In this document: positions 37,102 through 45,345 of the stretch, one piece after another | How the letters are laid out: each line of letters begins with the position of its first letter | Position numbering within the stretch: the first letter of the stretch is position 1 | Assembly: GCA_016845145.1 (NCBI GenBank) | Contig: JAERTE010000018.1 | Location: 124,001 to 188,000 of the forward strand | From: Rhodospirillaceae bacterium | Lineage (GTDB): Bacteria > Pseudomonadota > Alphaproteobacteria > Rhodospirillales > Casp-alpha2 | DNA: 64,000 bases | Direction: 5' to 3' | Notes under the pieces: model-generated | Told to the model about the DNA's origin: nothing | Database searches by the model: none | The model's input: only the letters and a program-made list of their open reading frames with translations | Translations under genes and position numbers: made by a program

Positions 37102-37968
37102 ATGCGGAACGCAGCAGCCGTTCTCTATAATGTCTTCAAGATCAGAATTGGTCTGGCCATCTCCATAACGGCGGTGGCCGGTCTTGCCGTTACGCAGGGC
37201 CGTGTTATCAGTACCACGGAAGTTGTCGTGCTGGCTCTCGCTGTCCTCGGCGCAAGTGCGGCGGCAGGCGCTTTCAATCATTTGGTTGAACGTGATTTGG
37301 ATGCCCGCATGACGCGGACCCGGACCCGACCGTTCGTGACCGGTACGTTTCGGGCCGGTTGGCAGTGGGTGTTGGGCATATTTACACTGCTTGCTGTTTC
37401 GGTTGGCATGGCTTGGTGGGCCATCAATCCCGTGGCCGCGCTATATGTCTATTTGGGCGCCGTCGTATATGGTTACGTCTATACGGTTTTGTTGAAACGC
37501 CGAACGGTCTGGAACATCGTCATCGGTGGCCTGGCCGGCAGTTTTGCTGTGTTAGCCGGGGCTGCGGCGGTGGATCCGACGCCCGGTCCGTTGCCGTTGG
37601 CTTTGGCGGCGACACTGTTCCTCTGGACGCCACCGCATTTTTGGAGCTTGGCCATGGCGTTGCGTGATGACTATGCGCGCGCCGGCGTGCCGATGCTGCC
37701 GGTCGTCATGGGCAATGGTCCCGCCGCACGGGTTATCCTTGCCCACACAGTGGTGCTGGTTGCCATTTCGTTGACCCCGTTGGCGTTGGGCCTGGGATGG
37801 GTGTACGGTGCCTGTGCAATGCTTGGCGGCGGTTGGTTTATCGTGACCAGCTGGAAACTGACGCGGCGCCCCGACCGGGAAACCGCCATGCGGAATTTCT
37901 TTGCCTCGCTGGTGCAGTTGGTCCTAGTTTTGGCCGGATGCATGATTGAAGGATTTGGCCTTGTCTAA
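37102..37968 (+). CDS. ctaB: Protoheme IX farnesyltransferase (heme O synthase)
   Basis: A 288-residue UbiA-family membrane prenyltransferase. The Asp-rich prenyl-binding site NHLVERDLDARMTRTRTRP and the second region YTVLLKRRTVWN / PPHFWSLAMALRDDYARAGVPMLP are diagnostic of heme O synthase. It supplies heme O (or, with a heme A synthase not seen here, heme A), presumably to the neighbouring subunit I. The ATG at 37102 follows a GGGAG site; a GTG at 36997 would add 35 residues that look non-conserved. Confidence 0.92.
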   Translation: MRNAAAVLYNVFKIRIGLAISITAVAGLAVTQGRVISTTEVVVLALAVLGASAAAGAFNHLVERDLDARMTRTRTRPFVTGTFRAGWQWVLGIFTLLAVSVGMAWWAINPVAALYVYLGAVVYGYVYTVLLKRRTVWNIVIGGLAGSFAVLAGAAAVDPTPGPLPLALAATLFLWTPPHFWSLAMALRDDYARAGVPMLPVVMGNGPAARVILAHTVVLVAISLTPLALGLGWVYGACAMLGGGWFIVTSWKLTRRPDRETAMRNFFASLVQLVLVLAGCMIEGFGLV

Positions 37969-38797
37969 GGTAACCCGGTTCATCTTTGCGATTTCGCTTC
38001 TGGTGTTCGCTTCGGGCCAGGCAGATGCCGCGCAGCAGAACCTGAGCAAAGGACAGGCGGACCCTGTTTTCGATGGCGATGCGGCGATGGTAAAAAGCCG
38101 CCAAGCGGCTGGAAACAGTATCGCCGGATTGCGGTTCGTGGATGCGCAAGGCAAGCGGATCAATCTTGCCGACTATCAAGGCAAGCCTCTGATCATAAAT
38201 ATGGTTTATTCCAGCTGTGCTCATTTCTGCGGTGTTTTGGCGCGCAATCTCATCGAAGCGGTAGAATCCGCCAACGGGATATTGGGCAAGGATGCGTTCA
38301 ACGTCGTTTCCGTTGGTTTTGATACCAAAGCCGACACACCGGTTCGCATGCGCCAGTGGGGTGACAGCCAGGGTATCGATTTCGATAACTGGCACATGCT
38401 CGCCGGCGATGCCTTGAATGTCCGCAAACTCGGTGACGCCACCGGATTCAGCTGGGCGCCGTCGCCGATCGGATTTGACCACACGGCGCAGACAACGCTC
38501 GTTGATGCCGAGGGTCGCGTTGCCTATCAGGTCTATGGCAGCAATTACGATCCGCCGATTTTGGTGGAGCCGCTGAAACGCATCGCTTTGGGTGAACGCC
38601 TGTCAATGACCAGTTTGGACGGCTTGGTGAACCGGGTGCGGTTGTTCTGTACGGTCTATGATCCAAAAAGCGGGCGCTATGAATTCGACTATTCGATCCT
38701 GATTTCCATAATTATCGGCACATTGATTCTCTGTAGTGTGGGGACGATTGTGGTGCGTGCCTGGTTACGCGAATACCGCGCTCAACACCCGGCCTGA
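37961..38797 (+). CDS. sco1: SCO1/SenC/PrrC-family copper chaperone for CuA
   Basis: A 278-residue thioredoxin-fold protein with an N-terminal signal/anchor, the copper motif C-x3-C (SSCAHFCG) and the third ligand His (GFDHTAQT). There is an additional C-terminal membrane helix (about 247-270). SCO proteins load copper into the CuA centre of subunit II. A TTG at 37961 is the likely start: GAAGGA lies 7 bases upstream, and it overlaps the end of ctaB by 8 bases. TTG 37946 is an alternative. Confidence 0.9.
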   Translation: MSKVTRFIFAISLLVFASGQADAAQQNLSKGQADPVFDGDAAMVKSRQAAGNSIAGLRFVDAQGKRINLADYQGKPLIINMVYSSCAHFCGVLARNLIEAVESANGILGKDAFNVVSVGFDTKADTPVRMRQWGDSQGIDFDNWHMLAGDALNVRKLGDATGFSWAPSPIGFDHTAQTTLVDAEGRVAYQVYGSNYDPPILVEPLKRIALGERLSMTSLDGLVNRVRLFCTVYDPKSGRYEFDYSILISIIIGTLILCSVGTIVVRAWLREYRAQHPA

Positions 38798-38834
38798 CAC
38801 AAAGCGAACAAGAACAAGAAAAGGAGCTGGCCGC

Positions 38835-40430
38835 GTGGATATTCGCTATCCCCTGAAAATGGTCTTCATGTGGTTGGAAGGCTGGTTCGACCGCTTTTTC
38901 ACACCCGCCTGGAATCCATTCTATTGCTTAGGCGCGCTTGGTTATTTTTATTTCTGGGTGGTCGCGGCGTCGGGTCTCTATCTCTACATTTTCTTCGATA
39001 CCGGCATTCCGCAGGCTTACGACTCGGTTGAATATATGACGCATGATCAGTGGTATCTGGCTGGCGTCATGCGTTCTTTACACCGCTACGCCTCTGACGC
39101 CTTAGTCGTCATGATGATGATGCATTTGGTGCGTGAGTTCGCTTTTGACCGCTACCGAGGCGGACGATGGTATTCTTGGGTGACGGGCGTGCCGATGATC
39201 TGGTTAGTATTCGCTGCCGGCATCACCGGCTACTGGCTGGTGTGGGATGAGTTGGCACAGTACATCTCCATCATCACCACCGAGTGGCTTGATTGGTTGC
39301 CGATTTTTGGCGAGCCCATCGCGCGCAACTTCATGGCGCCCAGCCATTTCGATGGCCGGTTCTTCACGCTACTGGTGTTCATGCACATCGCGCTTCCGCT
39401 TATTCTCCTGTTCCTGATGTGGTTCCATTTGCAGCGCATCAACTATTCCAAAACCAACCCGACACGTGGGCTCGCCGTTGGCACCATGCTGATGCTTCTG
39501 GTGTTGTCATTCATTGAGCCCGCCGTCAGCCACCCCATTGCGGACTTGACCAAAGTGCCCACGGAGCTACAGCTCGATTGGTACTACCTCTGGGCTTATC
39601 CCATGATTGAGGTTTTGGGCCCTGGGTTCATGTGGTGGTTTGCCTTTGTTGGCACGGTGTTTCTGATCCTCATCCCGTGGTTGCCGCCGAGACGGCGCCG
39701 CGCGCGCGCTGTGGTTAACCTAGAGAACTGCAACGGTTGTACCCGGTGCTATGACGATTGCCCATTCAGCGCGATCGAAATGGTGAAACGGACGGACGGC
39801 CTAGCCTTCGAGCGCGAAGCCAAGGTGGATCCCGAACTTTGCGTCAGTTGCGGTATCTGCGCCGGGGCCTGTCCAACGGCCACGCCGTTCCGCCGTGCCA
39901 GTGATCTGGTTCCGGGTATCGATCTGCTGGAAAACCCCATCGCCGCCGTGCGCGAAGCCACCGAGGCTGCTGCGGAAAATCTGAGCGGCACTGAGCGGAT
40001 CATGATTTTCGATTGCGAGCACGCGTTGAATACCGGAAAGCTCGGCCTGCCAAATACGGGCTCGGTAGAACTGCGCTGCACGGCGATGCTACCACCCAGT
40101 TTCATCGATTTCGTCCTCAGCCGCAATTTGGCGGACGGCGTGGTGCTGACCGGTTGCCGAGAAGGGCAATGCCAATATCGGCTCGGTAACGAATGGGTCG
40201 ATGGCCGCCTGGAAGGCACACGTGATCCCATGTTGCGAAAACGCGTGCCTAGGGAACGCTTGCTGAAAACCTGGGCGTCACCCACCGATTGGCGCCGATT
40301 CCAGGCCGAAGTCGAGGCGTTTCGCGAGGAGATTAAGGCATTGCCGGAAGGTGACAAACCGGGGGGATTGAAGACGGTTCCGGGCGGACGCGAAGACAAA
40401 CCCTCGTCGACAGAGGAGACGGCGGCATGA
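38835..40430 (+). CDS. Cytochrome b / 2x[4Fe-4S] ferredoxin / MvhD-type [2Fe-2S] triple fusion
   Basis: A 531-residue protein. Residues 1-285 are a cytochrome b (b6-like) core with two bis-His heme sites, H83-x13-H97 and H184-x13-H198, plus further helices. Residues 295-350 form a ferredoxin with C299/C302/C305/C309 and C336/C339/C342/C346. Residues about 387-500 match the MvhD/FrhD-type delta domain of methanogen hydrogenase/heterodisulfide reductase systems, with C394, C415, C441 and C446. The GTG start follows AAGGAG (38821-38826) by 8 bases. It is 37 bases after sco1, so it probably carries electrons between quinone and soluble or cytochrome partners of the NO-reducing chain. Direction and partner are unknown. 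Confidence 0.85.
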   Translation: MDIRYPLKMVFMWLEGWFDRFFTPAWNPFYCLGALGYFYFWVVAASGLYLYIFFDTGIPQAYDSVEYMTHDQWYLAGVMRSLHRYASDALVVMMMMHLVREFAFDRYRGGRWYSWVTGVPMIWLVFAAGITGYWLVWDELAQYISIITTEWLDWLPIFGEPIARNFMAPSHFDGRFFTLLVFMHIALPLILLFLMWFHLQRINYSKTNPTRGLAVGTMLMLLVLSFIEPAVSHPIADLTKVPTELQLDWYYLWAYPMIEVLGPGFMWWFAFVGTVFLILIPWLPPRRRRARAVVNLENCNGCTRCYDDCPFSAIEMVKRTDGLAFEREAKVDPELCVSCGICAGACPTATPFRRASDLVPGIDLLENPIAAVREATEAAAENLSGTERIMIFDCEHALNTGKLGLPNTGSVELRCTAMLPPSFIDFVLSRNLADGVVLTGCREGQCQYRLGNEWVDGRLEGTRDPMLRKRVPRERLLKTWASPTDWRRFQAEVEAFREEIKALPEGDKPGGLKTVPGGREDKPSSTEETAA

Positions 40431-40942
40431 TCGGCAAAGACATGAGCGTCATGAAACTCTTCGGCCAGGCTGTCGTCTATGGCGTGTTCGCGGTGGTCGT
40501 CGGCTACCTAGCGACCCGCCCCAGTTGGACCTTCTTCGACGGCTCCAAGGCGCAGGTGCTTGTCAGCTTTTCGCATGGTGGCAAAGCGGCTGGCGGTTGT
40601 CGTAAGCGCTCGTCAAAGGAGCTGGCCAAACTGGCGCCAAACATGCGCAAGGCGACCATATGTTCGCGCGAACGGGTATCCTTAGTGTTCGAGATGAGCA
40701 TTGATGGCAAATTGGTTCATCGAGAAACCCTTGTGCCGACGGGGTTTCGCAGTGACGGGCCATCGCGCACCTATCAGAAATTCACGGTCGTCGCTGGCAG
40801 ACATGATCTCGAACTGAAGTTGCGCGACACCGACCGTGCGGAAGGGTTTGACTATATCCGCCAAGCAACGGTCGATCTGAAGCCTGGACAGAATCTATCT
40901 GTCGATTTCAAGGCCTCTCAGGGCGGCTTCAAGTTCGAATAA
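40427..40942 (+). CDS. Membrane-anchored protein of unknown function coupled to the cytochrome b fusion
   Basis: A 171-residue protein with one N-terminal membrane helix (about 10-28) and a periplasmic beta-rich domain containing two cysteines (GGCRKRSS and TICSRERV) about 20 residues apart. I do not recognise the family. Its ATG overlaps the stop of the cytochrome b fusion (ATGA), so the two are made together and it may be a partner subunit. Confidence 0.75.
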   Translation: MIGKDMSVMKLFGQAVVYGVFAVVVGYLATRPSWTFFDGSKAQVLVSFSHGGKAAGGCRKRSSKELAKLAPNMRKATICSRERVSLVFEMSIDGKLVHRETLVPTGFRSDGPSRTYQKFTVVAGRHDLELKLRDTDRAEGFDYIRQATVDLKPGQNLSVDFKASQGGFKFE

Positions 40943-40973
40943 GGCCCAAAGAATAAAGACCGGAGACAAGAAG

Positions 40974-41372
40974 ATGCCGATCATAGAATGGCGCGATGAT
41001 TTCAAGACTGGTGACGGGTCGGTTGATCACGAGCATCAAGAATTGATCGATCTGCTCAATACGCTCTACGACTCCATGGTCGAAGGGCCGCCGGCGGACG
41101 ACACCGTGCGTGGATTGGGTGAGGTCTTTACTCGAATTTCAGCGCACTTTGCGCTGGAAGAGCGCGAAATGCGCGAGGCCAAATATGCCGATTATCCCGA
41201 CCACAAGGAAGACCACGAGGACTTGCTCGACCAAATACGAGATATCATGGATGCCTATGAGGTCGGCGTCTTCGCCGAACAGCGCGACACTTTCGGCAAT
41301 AGCCTGCACGACTGGTTCGTCAACCATTTCAAAACCCACGATGCCAAGTTGCACCGGGTGTTCGGGCACTGA
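40974..41372 (+). CDS. Bacteriohemerythrin
   Basis: A 132-residue four-helix protein with the diiron ligand set of hemerythrins: H-x3-E in VDHEHQE, HFALEEREM, HKEDH and HFKTHDAKL. Such proteins bind O2, and some bind NO, at a nonheme diiron site; single-domain forms deliver or buffer these gases. It is 31 bases downstream of the membrane-anchored protein and is followed by a strong terminator, so it is probably the last gene of the NO-reductase operon. Confidence 0.93.
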   Translation: MPIIEWRDDFKTGDGSVDHEHQELIDLLNTLYDSMVEGPPADDTVRGLGEVFTRISAHFALEEREMREAKYADYPDHKEDHEDLLDQIRDIMDAYEVGVFAEQRDTFGNSLHDWFVNHFKTHDAKLHRVFGH

Positions 41373-41391
41373 GATTTAGCCCCAAATGAAA

Positions 41392-41428
41392 GCCCTCCCC
41401 CGCATCACAGGGGAGGGCGTATCTTTTT
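41392..41428 (+). terminator. Rho-independent terminator after the bacteriohemerythrin gene
   Basis: GCCCTCCCC (41392-41400) pairs with GGGGAGGGC (41410-41418) around a 9-base loop and is followed by GTATCTTTTT. The hairpin also lies just after the convergent hemA gene and could serve both strands, though the T-run favours the plus strand. Confidence 0.85.
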
Positions 41429-41442
41429 GAAGTAATGGGCCG

Positions 41443-42657
41443 TCAGGCCGCCTGCTTCAGCTCCAGCCGGTTCCAGACCTCGACCAATGCCTTGATCAGA
41501 TCTTCCATCAGCTCGTCCGTATGCAGCGGTGTCGGTGTGATACGCAGCCGCTCCGTGCCTTTCGGTACGGTGGGGTAGTTGATCGGCTGGATATAGATGT
41601 TGTAGTCCTCCAACAGCATATCAGTCGCCTGCTTGCATCTCACAGGGTCGCCGACCAGAACCGGCACCACATGGGTTACGGAATCTTCCATCAAGGGCAG
41701 GCCGACATCGCGGATCATCTGCTTGAGTTTGTTGGAGCGCTCCTGGTGTTTGATGCGCAGTTCGTTGTGTTCGCGCACGTACCGGACGGAAGCAATGGCT
41801 GCGCCGATGATCGGCGGAGCCAACGTGGTCGAGAAGATGAATCCCGGCGCATTTGAGCGCACAGCGTCGATCAATGCTGCGGAGCCGGTGATATAGCCGC
41901 CGCACAGCCCGAAGCCCTTGGCCAGCGTTCCTTCAATGACAGTCAACCGATCGGCAAGTCCTTCGCGTTCGGTAATGCCACCGCCGCGTTCGCCGTAGAG
42001 GCCGACCGCATGCACTTCGTCGATGTAGGTCATGGCGTTGTATTTGTCTGCCAAGTCACAAATCTCGGCAATCGGAGAGACGTCGCCATCCATGGAATAG
42101 ACGGATTCGAACACGATCAACTTCGGCCGATCGATATCGGTGTCTTTCAAAAGATTTTCCAGGTGGACAAGGTCACAATGATTATAGATTACGCGTTCGC
42201 AACCGGCATTGCGCACACCGGCGATCATCGACGCATGGTTCCAGGCGTCCGAGAAAATTTTGCAATCCGGGATCAGTTTGGCGATGGTCGATATGCCGGC
42301 ATCATTGGAAACATACCCGGAGGTGAACAAAAGTCCGGCCTCCTTGCCGTGCAGCTTGGCCAATTCTTCCTCCAGCAGCACGTGCAGGTGTGTCGTGCCG
42401 GCGATGTTGCGCGTGCCGCCCGAGCCGCAGCCGTAGGTGTTGGCGGCTTCAATCAAGGCGTCGCGGACAATGGGATTCTGGCCCATGCCGAGATAGTCGT
42501 TGGAGCACCACACGACCACTTCTTCCGTAGCATCCGGACGTCGGTTGGTGGCATGCGGGAAGTTGCCGGCGTGCCGTTCCAGGTCGGCGAAGACGCGATA
42601 TCGTCCTTCCGCCTTGATCTGGTCCACGGATTGTTTGAAATACGCCTCGTAATCCAT
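41443..42657 (-). CDS. hemA: 5-aminolevulinate synthase
   Basis: A 404-residue PLP enzyme that condenses glycine and succinyl-CoA, the first step of tetrapyrrole synthesis in Alphaproteobacteria. Signature segments include [31 protein letters not shown] and the PLP-lysine region [15 protein letters not shown]. The start [13 protein letters not shown] matches known HemA N-termini; longer in-frame sequence runs into the promoter. It diverges from a DNR-like regulator across two FNR/DNR boxes, which suggests higher heme supply when the heme-rich denitrification enzymes are induced. Confidence 0.97.
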   Translation of the reverse strand: MDYEAYFKQSVDQIKAEGRYRVFADLERHAGNFPHATNRRPDATEEVVVWCSNDYLGMGQNPIVRDALIEAANTYGCGSGGTRNIAGTTHLHVLLEEELAKLHGKEAGLLFTSGYVSNDAGISTIAKLIPDCKIFSDAWNHASMIAGVRNAGCERVIYNHCDLVHLENLLKDTDIDRPKLIVFESVYSMDGDVSPIAEICDLADKYNAMTYIDEVHAVGLYGERGGGITEREGLADRLTVIEGTLAKGFGLCGGYITGSAALIDAVRSNAPGFIFSTTLAPPIIGAAIASVRYVREHNELRIKHQERSNKLKQMIRDVGLPLMEDSVTHVVPVLVGDPVRCKQATDMLLEDYNIYIQPINYPTVPKGTERLRITPTPLHTDELMEDLIKALVEVWNRLELKQAA

Positions 42658-42809
42658 CGTTCGTGCATCCTGTCGTGTTTGTTTCGTCGAGGTTCCAGAG
42701 TGGTGTTCGGGGTCAAGAGTGGCCCGCTCCCTGAGATTTCCAACCGAGCTCGGTAAACTAGCGAAAAACCCAGTCAGACACAATGAACTGCATATTGGCC
42801 ACCGGGTCC

Positions 42810-42823
42810 TTGATGCAAGTCAA
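42810..42823. promoter_or_regulatory. FNR/DNR box 1 between hemA and regulator 2
   Basis: TTGAT-GCAA-GTCAA matches the consensus in 9 of 10 positions. Its centre is 24 bases from that of the second box, about two helical turns, so both could be occupied on one face. Either divergent gene could be controlled. Confidence 0.65.
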
Positions 42824-42833
42824 ACGAAGACAA

Positions 42834-42847
42834 TTGATTCACATCAA
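42834..42847. promoter_or_regulatory. FNR/DNR box 2 (perfect) between hemA and regulator 2
   Basis: TTGAT-TCAC-ATCAA is a full match to the FNR/DNR consensus. It lies about 76 bases before the proposed start of regulator 2 and 177 bases before hemA. Confidence 0.8.
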
Positions 42848-42922
42848 GGCGAAAGAGGCGCGTTTTCTTTAATTCTCGACAAAGCAGAGATACGAAGAAC
42901 AGAGTCGAGATGGGGCCAAAGA

Positions 42923-43633
42923 TTGCTTACCGATACAGATAAAAAAGTCGTACACGGATTACCTTTGTTTCAAGGGTTGTCGCAGGATGTTCTCGAAGAT
43001 TTGCTGGATCAGGCCGTGCCGCGTGAGTATGGGAAGGGCGAAGTGCTTTTCCATCGTGATGATCCGGCGGACAGGTTCTATATCGTGCTTGATGGTTGGG
43101 TGAAGGTGTTCCGCGATACCATTGCCGGCGATGAAGCAGTGCTTGGAGTATTCACCACAGGAGAAACCTTGGCCGAAGCAGCTGCGTTTTTGGATACGGG
43201 ATACCCGGCGTCGGCGCAGGTTGTCGAGGATGCTCGGATGGTGCCGGTTTTCAGTTCGGTCATTCGCCGTGAGATTCACTCCAATCCCGATATTGCCATG
43301 AACATGCTGGCGTCCATGTCCCGCCACATGCACCATTTCGTGGTCGAGGTGGAGCAATTGAAGACCTGCTCGGCTACGCAAAGGGTGATCGACTTCTTGT
43401 TGCGCCGCTGTGTCGCGGATGAGGGACCGGCGGTGATCTTCCTGCCTTACGACAAAACTTTGATTTCGCGGCGGCTTGGCATGCAACCCGAAAGCTTGTC
43501 CAGAATCTTGGCTAAATTACGCAAGCTGGGCATTCGCACGGAGCAAAACCGTGTCATCATCAACGATGTAGAGACGCTGCTCGATTATTGTCAGACGGAA
43601 CGGTCCCACGGACAAATGGTGTCCAACGGTTAG
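42923..43633 (+). CDS. DNR-like Crp/Fnr-family regulator 2
   Basis: A regulator of about 236 residues: sensor barrel beginning VHGLPLFQGLSQDVLEDLL, central dimer helix and winged helix with recognition helix MQPESLSRILAKL, again with the FNR-type E-x-x-S-R reading pattern. There is no N-terminal cysteine cluster, so a heme- or NO-linked DNR-type sensor is more likely than an Fe-S FNR. No in-frame ATG lies near the expected start; a TTG at 42923 with GGGG 7 bases upstream gives the normal length. The frame stays open upstream to 42719, but that stretch contains the two FNR/DNR boxes. It is convergent with nnrS. Confidence 0.88.
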   Translation: MLTDTDKKVVHGLPLFQGLSQDVLEDLLDQAVPREYGKGEVLFHRDDPADRFYIVLDGWVKVFRDTIAGDEAVLGVFTTGETLAEAAAFLDTGYPASAQVVEDARMVPVFSSVIRREIHSNPDIAMNMLASMSRHMHHFVVEVEQLKTCSATQRVIDFLLRRCVADEGPAVIFLPYDKTLISRRLGMQPESLSRILAKLRKLGIRTEQNRVIINDVETLLDYCQTERSHGQMVSNG

Positions 43634-44847
43634 TCGCCTCCATCGGCGGCGCGAGAACTGATGCGGGGCAGGGTTAGAACCGGCCAATAGACAATTGATA
43701 CGATCCCATAGGCTAGCATCCACAACACACCGGCGACGACCATGCCTTCGTTGTAAAACTGCGGCACCCAGGCAGGTACGGCCACGCGCGCGGCGGCACT
43801 GGCGCTGACCAGCAGATAGGCGAATGTGACGGCCGGCGTTACCTGCAATGCGCGGCCCGTATGGCCCAGACTGGCCCGGGTCATGATGGCTAGCGTCATG
43901 GAGCCGACGGCGCCGACAGTTAACGCGTGAATAGCGGTCGCTTCCGACAGCAAGCCGAAATGAGCGGCCGCTTTAAAGCCCAATCCCAGGACCAACCACG
44001 CATAGGCAAGATGCAGTATCCACACGATGGGGGCGTTCAGCGTTTTCAGGCCGCACCAACCGGCTAGGCGGGCGGCATTGGACAGAGCCGCCAACGCGGT
44101 GATCGCGCCGGCGATCTGCCCTCGCGGCTCGATCACCTCGGCGACGAGAACCGCCGCGACGGAAAGGATGCTTAAAACGTCGAGCGGCTTGCGCGAGACG
44201 GGCAGGTTTTCATGTCCTTCACGGCGCAACGCGTTGGTCGTGAACGCCGGCACCACGCGGCCGCCGATGATGACAATCAGCAATATGATGGTGTCGAGCG
44301 CCAATCGATAAGCCATACCCGAGACGGCGTTCATCAATCCCGTCCATTGCGCGTGTACTAAGATGTTGGCAACGAACAGAAGCGTTAGGATGGGGACGAA
44401 GACGAAATTGCGTGGTGCCCAACGCTGAAACAGCGCTTTGGCGACCAGGGCCAGCAAAAGCGGTATAAACGCCAGATCAAGAGCCGCTACCAAAAACGCC
44501 GGCAGATATGCCGAGAACCAGATCGCTATGCGGCCAGCCAGCCATGTGGCAGACAGCAACGCCAACGTCGGACCATGCACGGGCTTGGAGCCGGTCCAAC
44601 TGGGTACTGCGGTCAGGAAAAATCCCGCTATGGCAGCAAGCGTATAGCCATACAGCATTTCGTGCGCATGCCACTCGTGTGGCGCCATGACGATGGTCGG
44701 GCGTAGGACCTGGCCGTTCATGGCATGCAGGCCGATCCATGCCAGCCACGCCGCCATGGAAAGTGCTGCGAACAAACATGCGAGCAAAAAGAACGGGCGG
44801 AATCCATACGACATGAAGTCAGCCCAAATGAAACGCCGGTCGGTCAT
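43630..44847 (-). CDS. nnrS: NnrS family membrane protein
   Basis: A 405-residue, about 12-helix heme- and copper-containing membrane protein family found with denitrification genes and linked to protection of metabolism from NO. Typical features are the N-terminal GFRPFFLLA, HEWHAHEMLYGYTLAAIAGFFLTAVP and IGGRVVPAFTTNALRR segments and a later MTRASLGHTGR. It is the last gene of the minus-strand series nirS, nirT-like, cupredoxin, nnrS, and its end overlaps the convergent regulator gene by a few bases. Confidence 0.95.
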   Translation of the reverse strand: MTDRRFIWADFMSYGFRPFFLLACLFAALSMAAWLAWIGLHAMNGQVLRPTIVMAPHEWHAHEMLYGYTLAAIAGFFLTAVPSWTGSKPVHGPTLALLSATWLAGRIAIWFSAYLPAFLVAALDLAFIPLLLALVAKALFQRWAPRNFVFVPILTLLFVANILVHAQWTGLMNAVSGMAYRLALDTIILLIVIIGGRVVPAFTTNALRREGHENLPVSRKPLDVLSILSVAAVLVAEVIEPRGQIAGAITALAALSNAARLAGWCGLKTLNAPIVWILHLAYAWLVLGLGFKAAAHFGLLSEATAIHALTVGAVGSMTLAIMTRASLGHTGRALQVTPAVTFAYLLVSASAAARVAVPAWVPQFYNEGMVVAGVLWMLAYGIVSIVYWPVLTLPRISSRAADGGD

Positions 44848-44916
44848 CTTATCCCCCCATTTTCTGATGAGGAAATGGTGCGGTCTTCGGCTTTTCGCAA
44901 GGCCTTTGAGAAAGTA

Positions 44917-45345
44917 TCACTCAGCGACCTTAACGTAGCCCCGCATATTCTCTTGCTCCCAGTGAGGTCCGCAGAGATACGGGTAGGCGCCGCTTTCTGT
45001 GAAGGTATGCTCCCAAATCTCTTCGGGGAAGAACCGCTCTGATTCTTCGATACCTGCTTCTTTCATCCACACGCTGTGACTGGTGCGCCGATCAACATTG
45101 ATCCAGCGTACCTTGGTGCCGGGTGCTACGGTCAGGTTGGTGGGGCAAAAGTTGTATTTATACAGCTTCACGATTACCACGCCCTGTTCGGGCTTATAGT
45201 CGGGGAACACCTTCTTGAACCGGGCTTCGGCCTTGGCACAGATTTTCTTGCGCTCGGCTGTGACCTCTACCTCGCCGCCGCCGGCAAACGCCGGCAGAGC
45301 AATGGCCATGAGCGCCGCGGCCAGAAGACTATTTCTTGACCACAT
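44917..45345 (-). CDS. Secreted cupredoxin (blue-copper-like electron carrier)
   Basis: A 142-residue protein with a Sec signal peptide (MWSRNSLLAAALMAIALPAFA) and a plastocyanin-like fold: a ligand His in RRTSHSVWM and the C-terminal Cys-His-Met set in YPYLCGPHWEQENM. A further Cys pair (KICAKAE, NFCPTN) may form a disulfide. Its start overlaps the 3' end of the NirT-like gene by 17 bases. It is a plausible periplasmic electron shuttle between the NirT-like quinol dehydrogenase and NirS, or to the CuA domain. That partner assignment is inference. Confidence 0.88.
   Translation of the reverse strand: MWSRNSLLAAALMAIALPAFAGGGEVEVTAERKKICAKAEARFKKVFPDYKPEQGVVIVKLYKYNFCPTNLTVAPGTKVRWINVDRRTSHSVWMKEAGIEESERFFPEEIWEHTFTESGAYPYLCGPHWEQENMRGYVKVAE

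Noticed and set aside
42719..42922. A longer N-terminus for DNR-like regulator 2, starting at 42719.
   Set aside because: The added stretch covers two FNR/DNR boxes and is not similar to the family; a start near 42923 gives the normal length.
32805..43633. Classifying either Crp/Fnr regulator as an oxygen-sensing Fe-S FNR.
   Set aside because: Neither has the N-terminal cysteine cluster; both fit DNR/NnrR-type proteins better.
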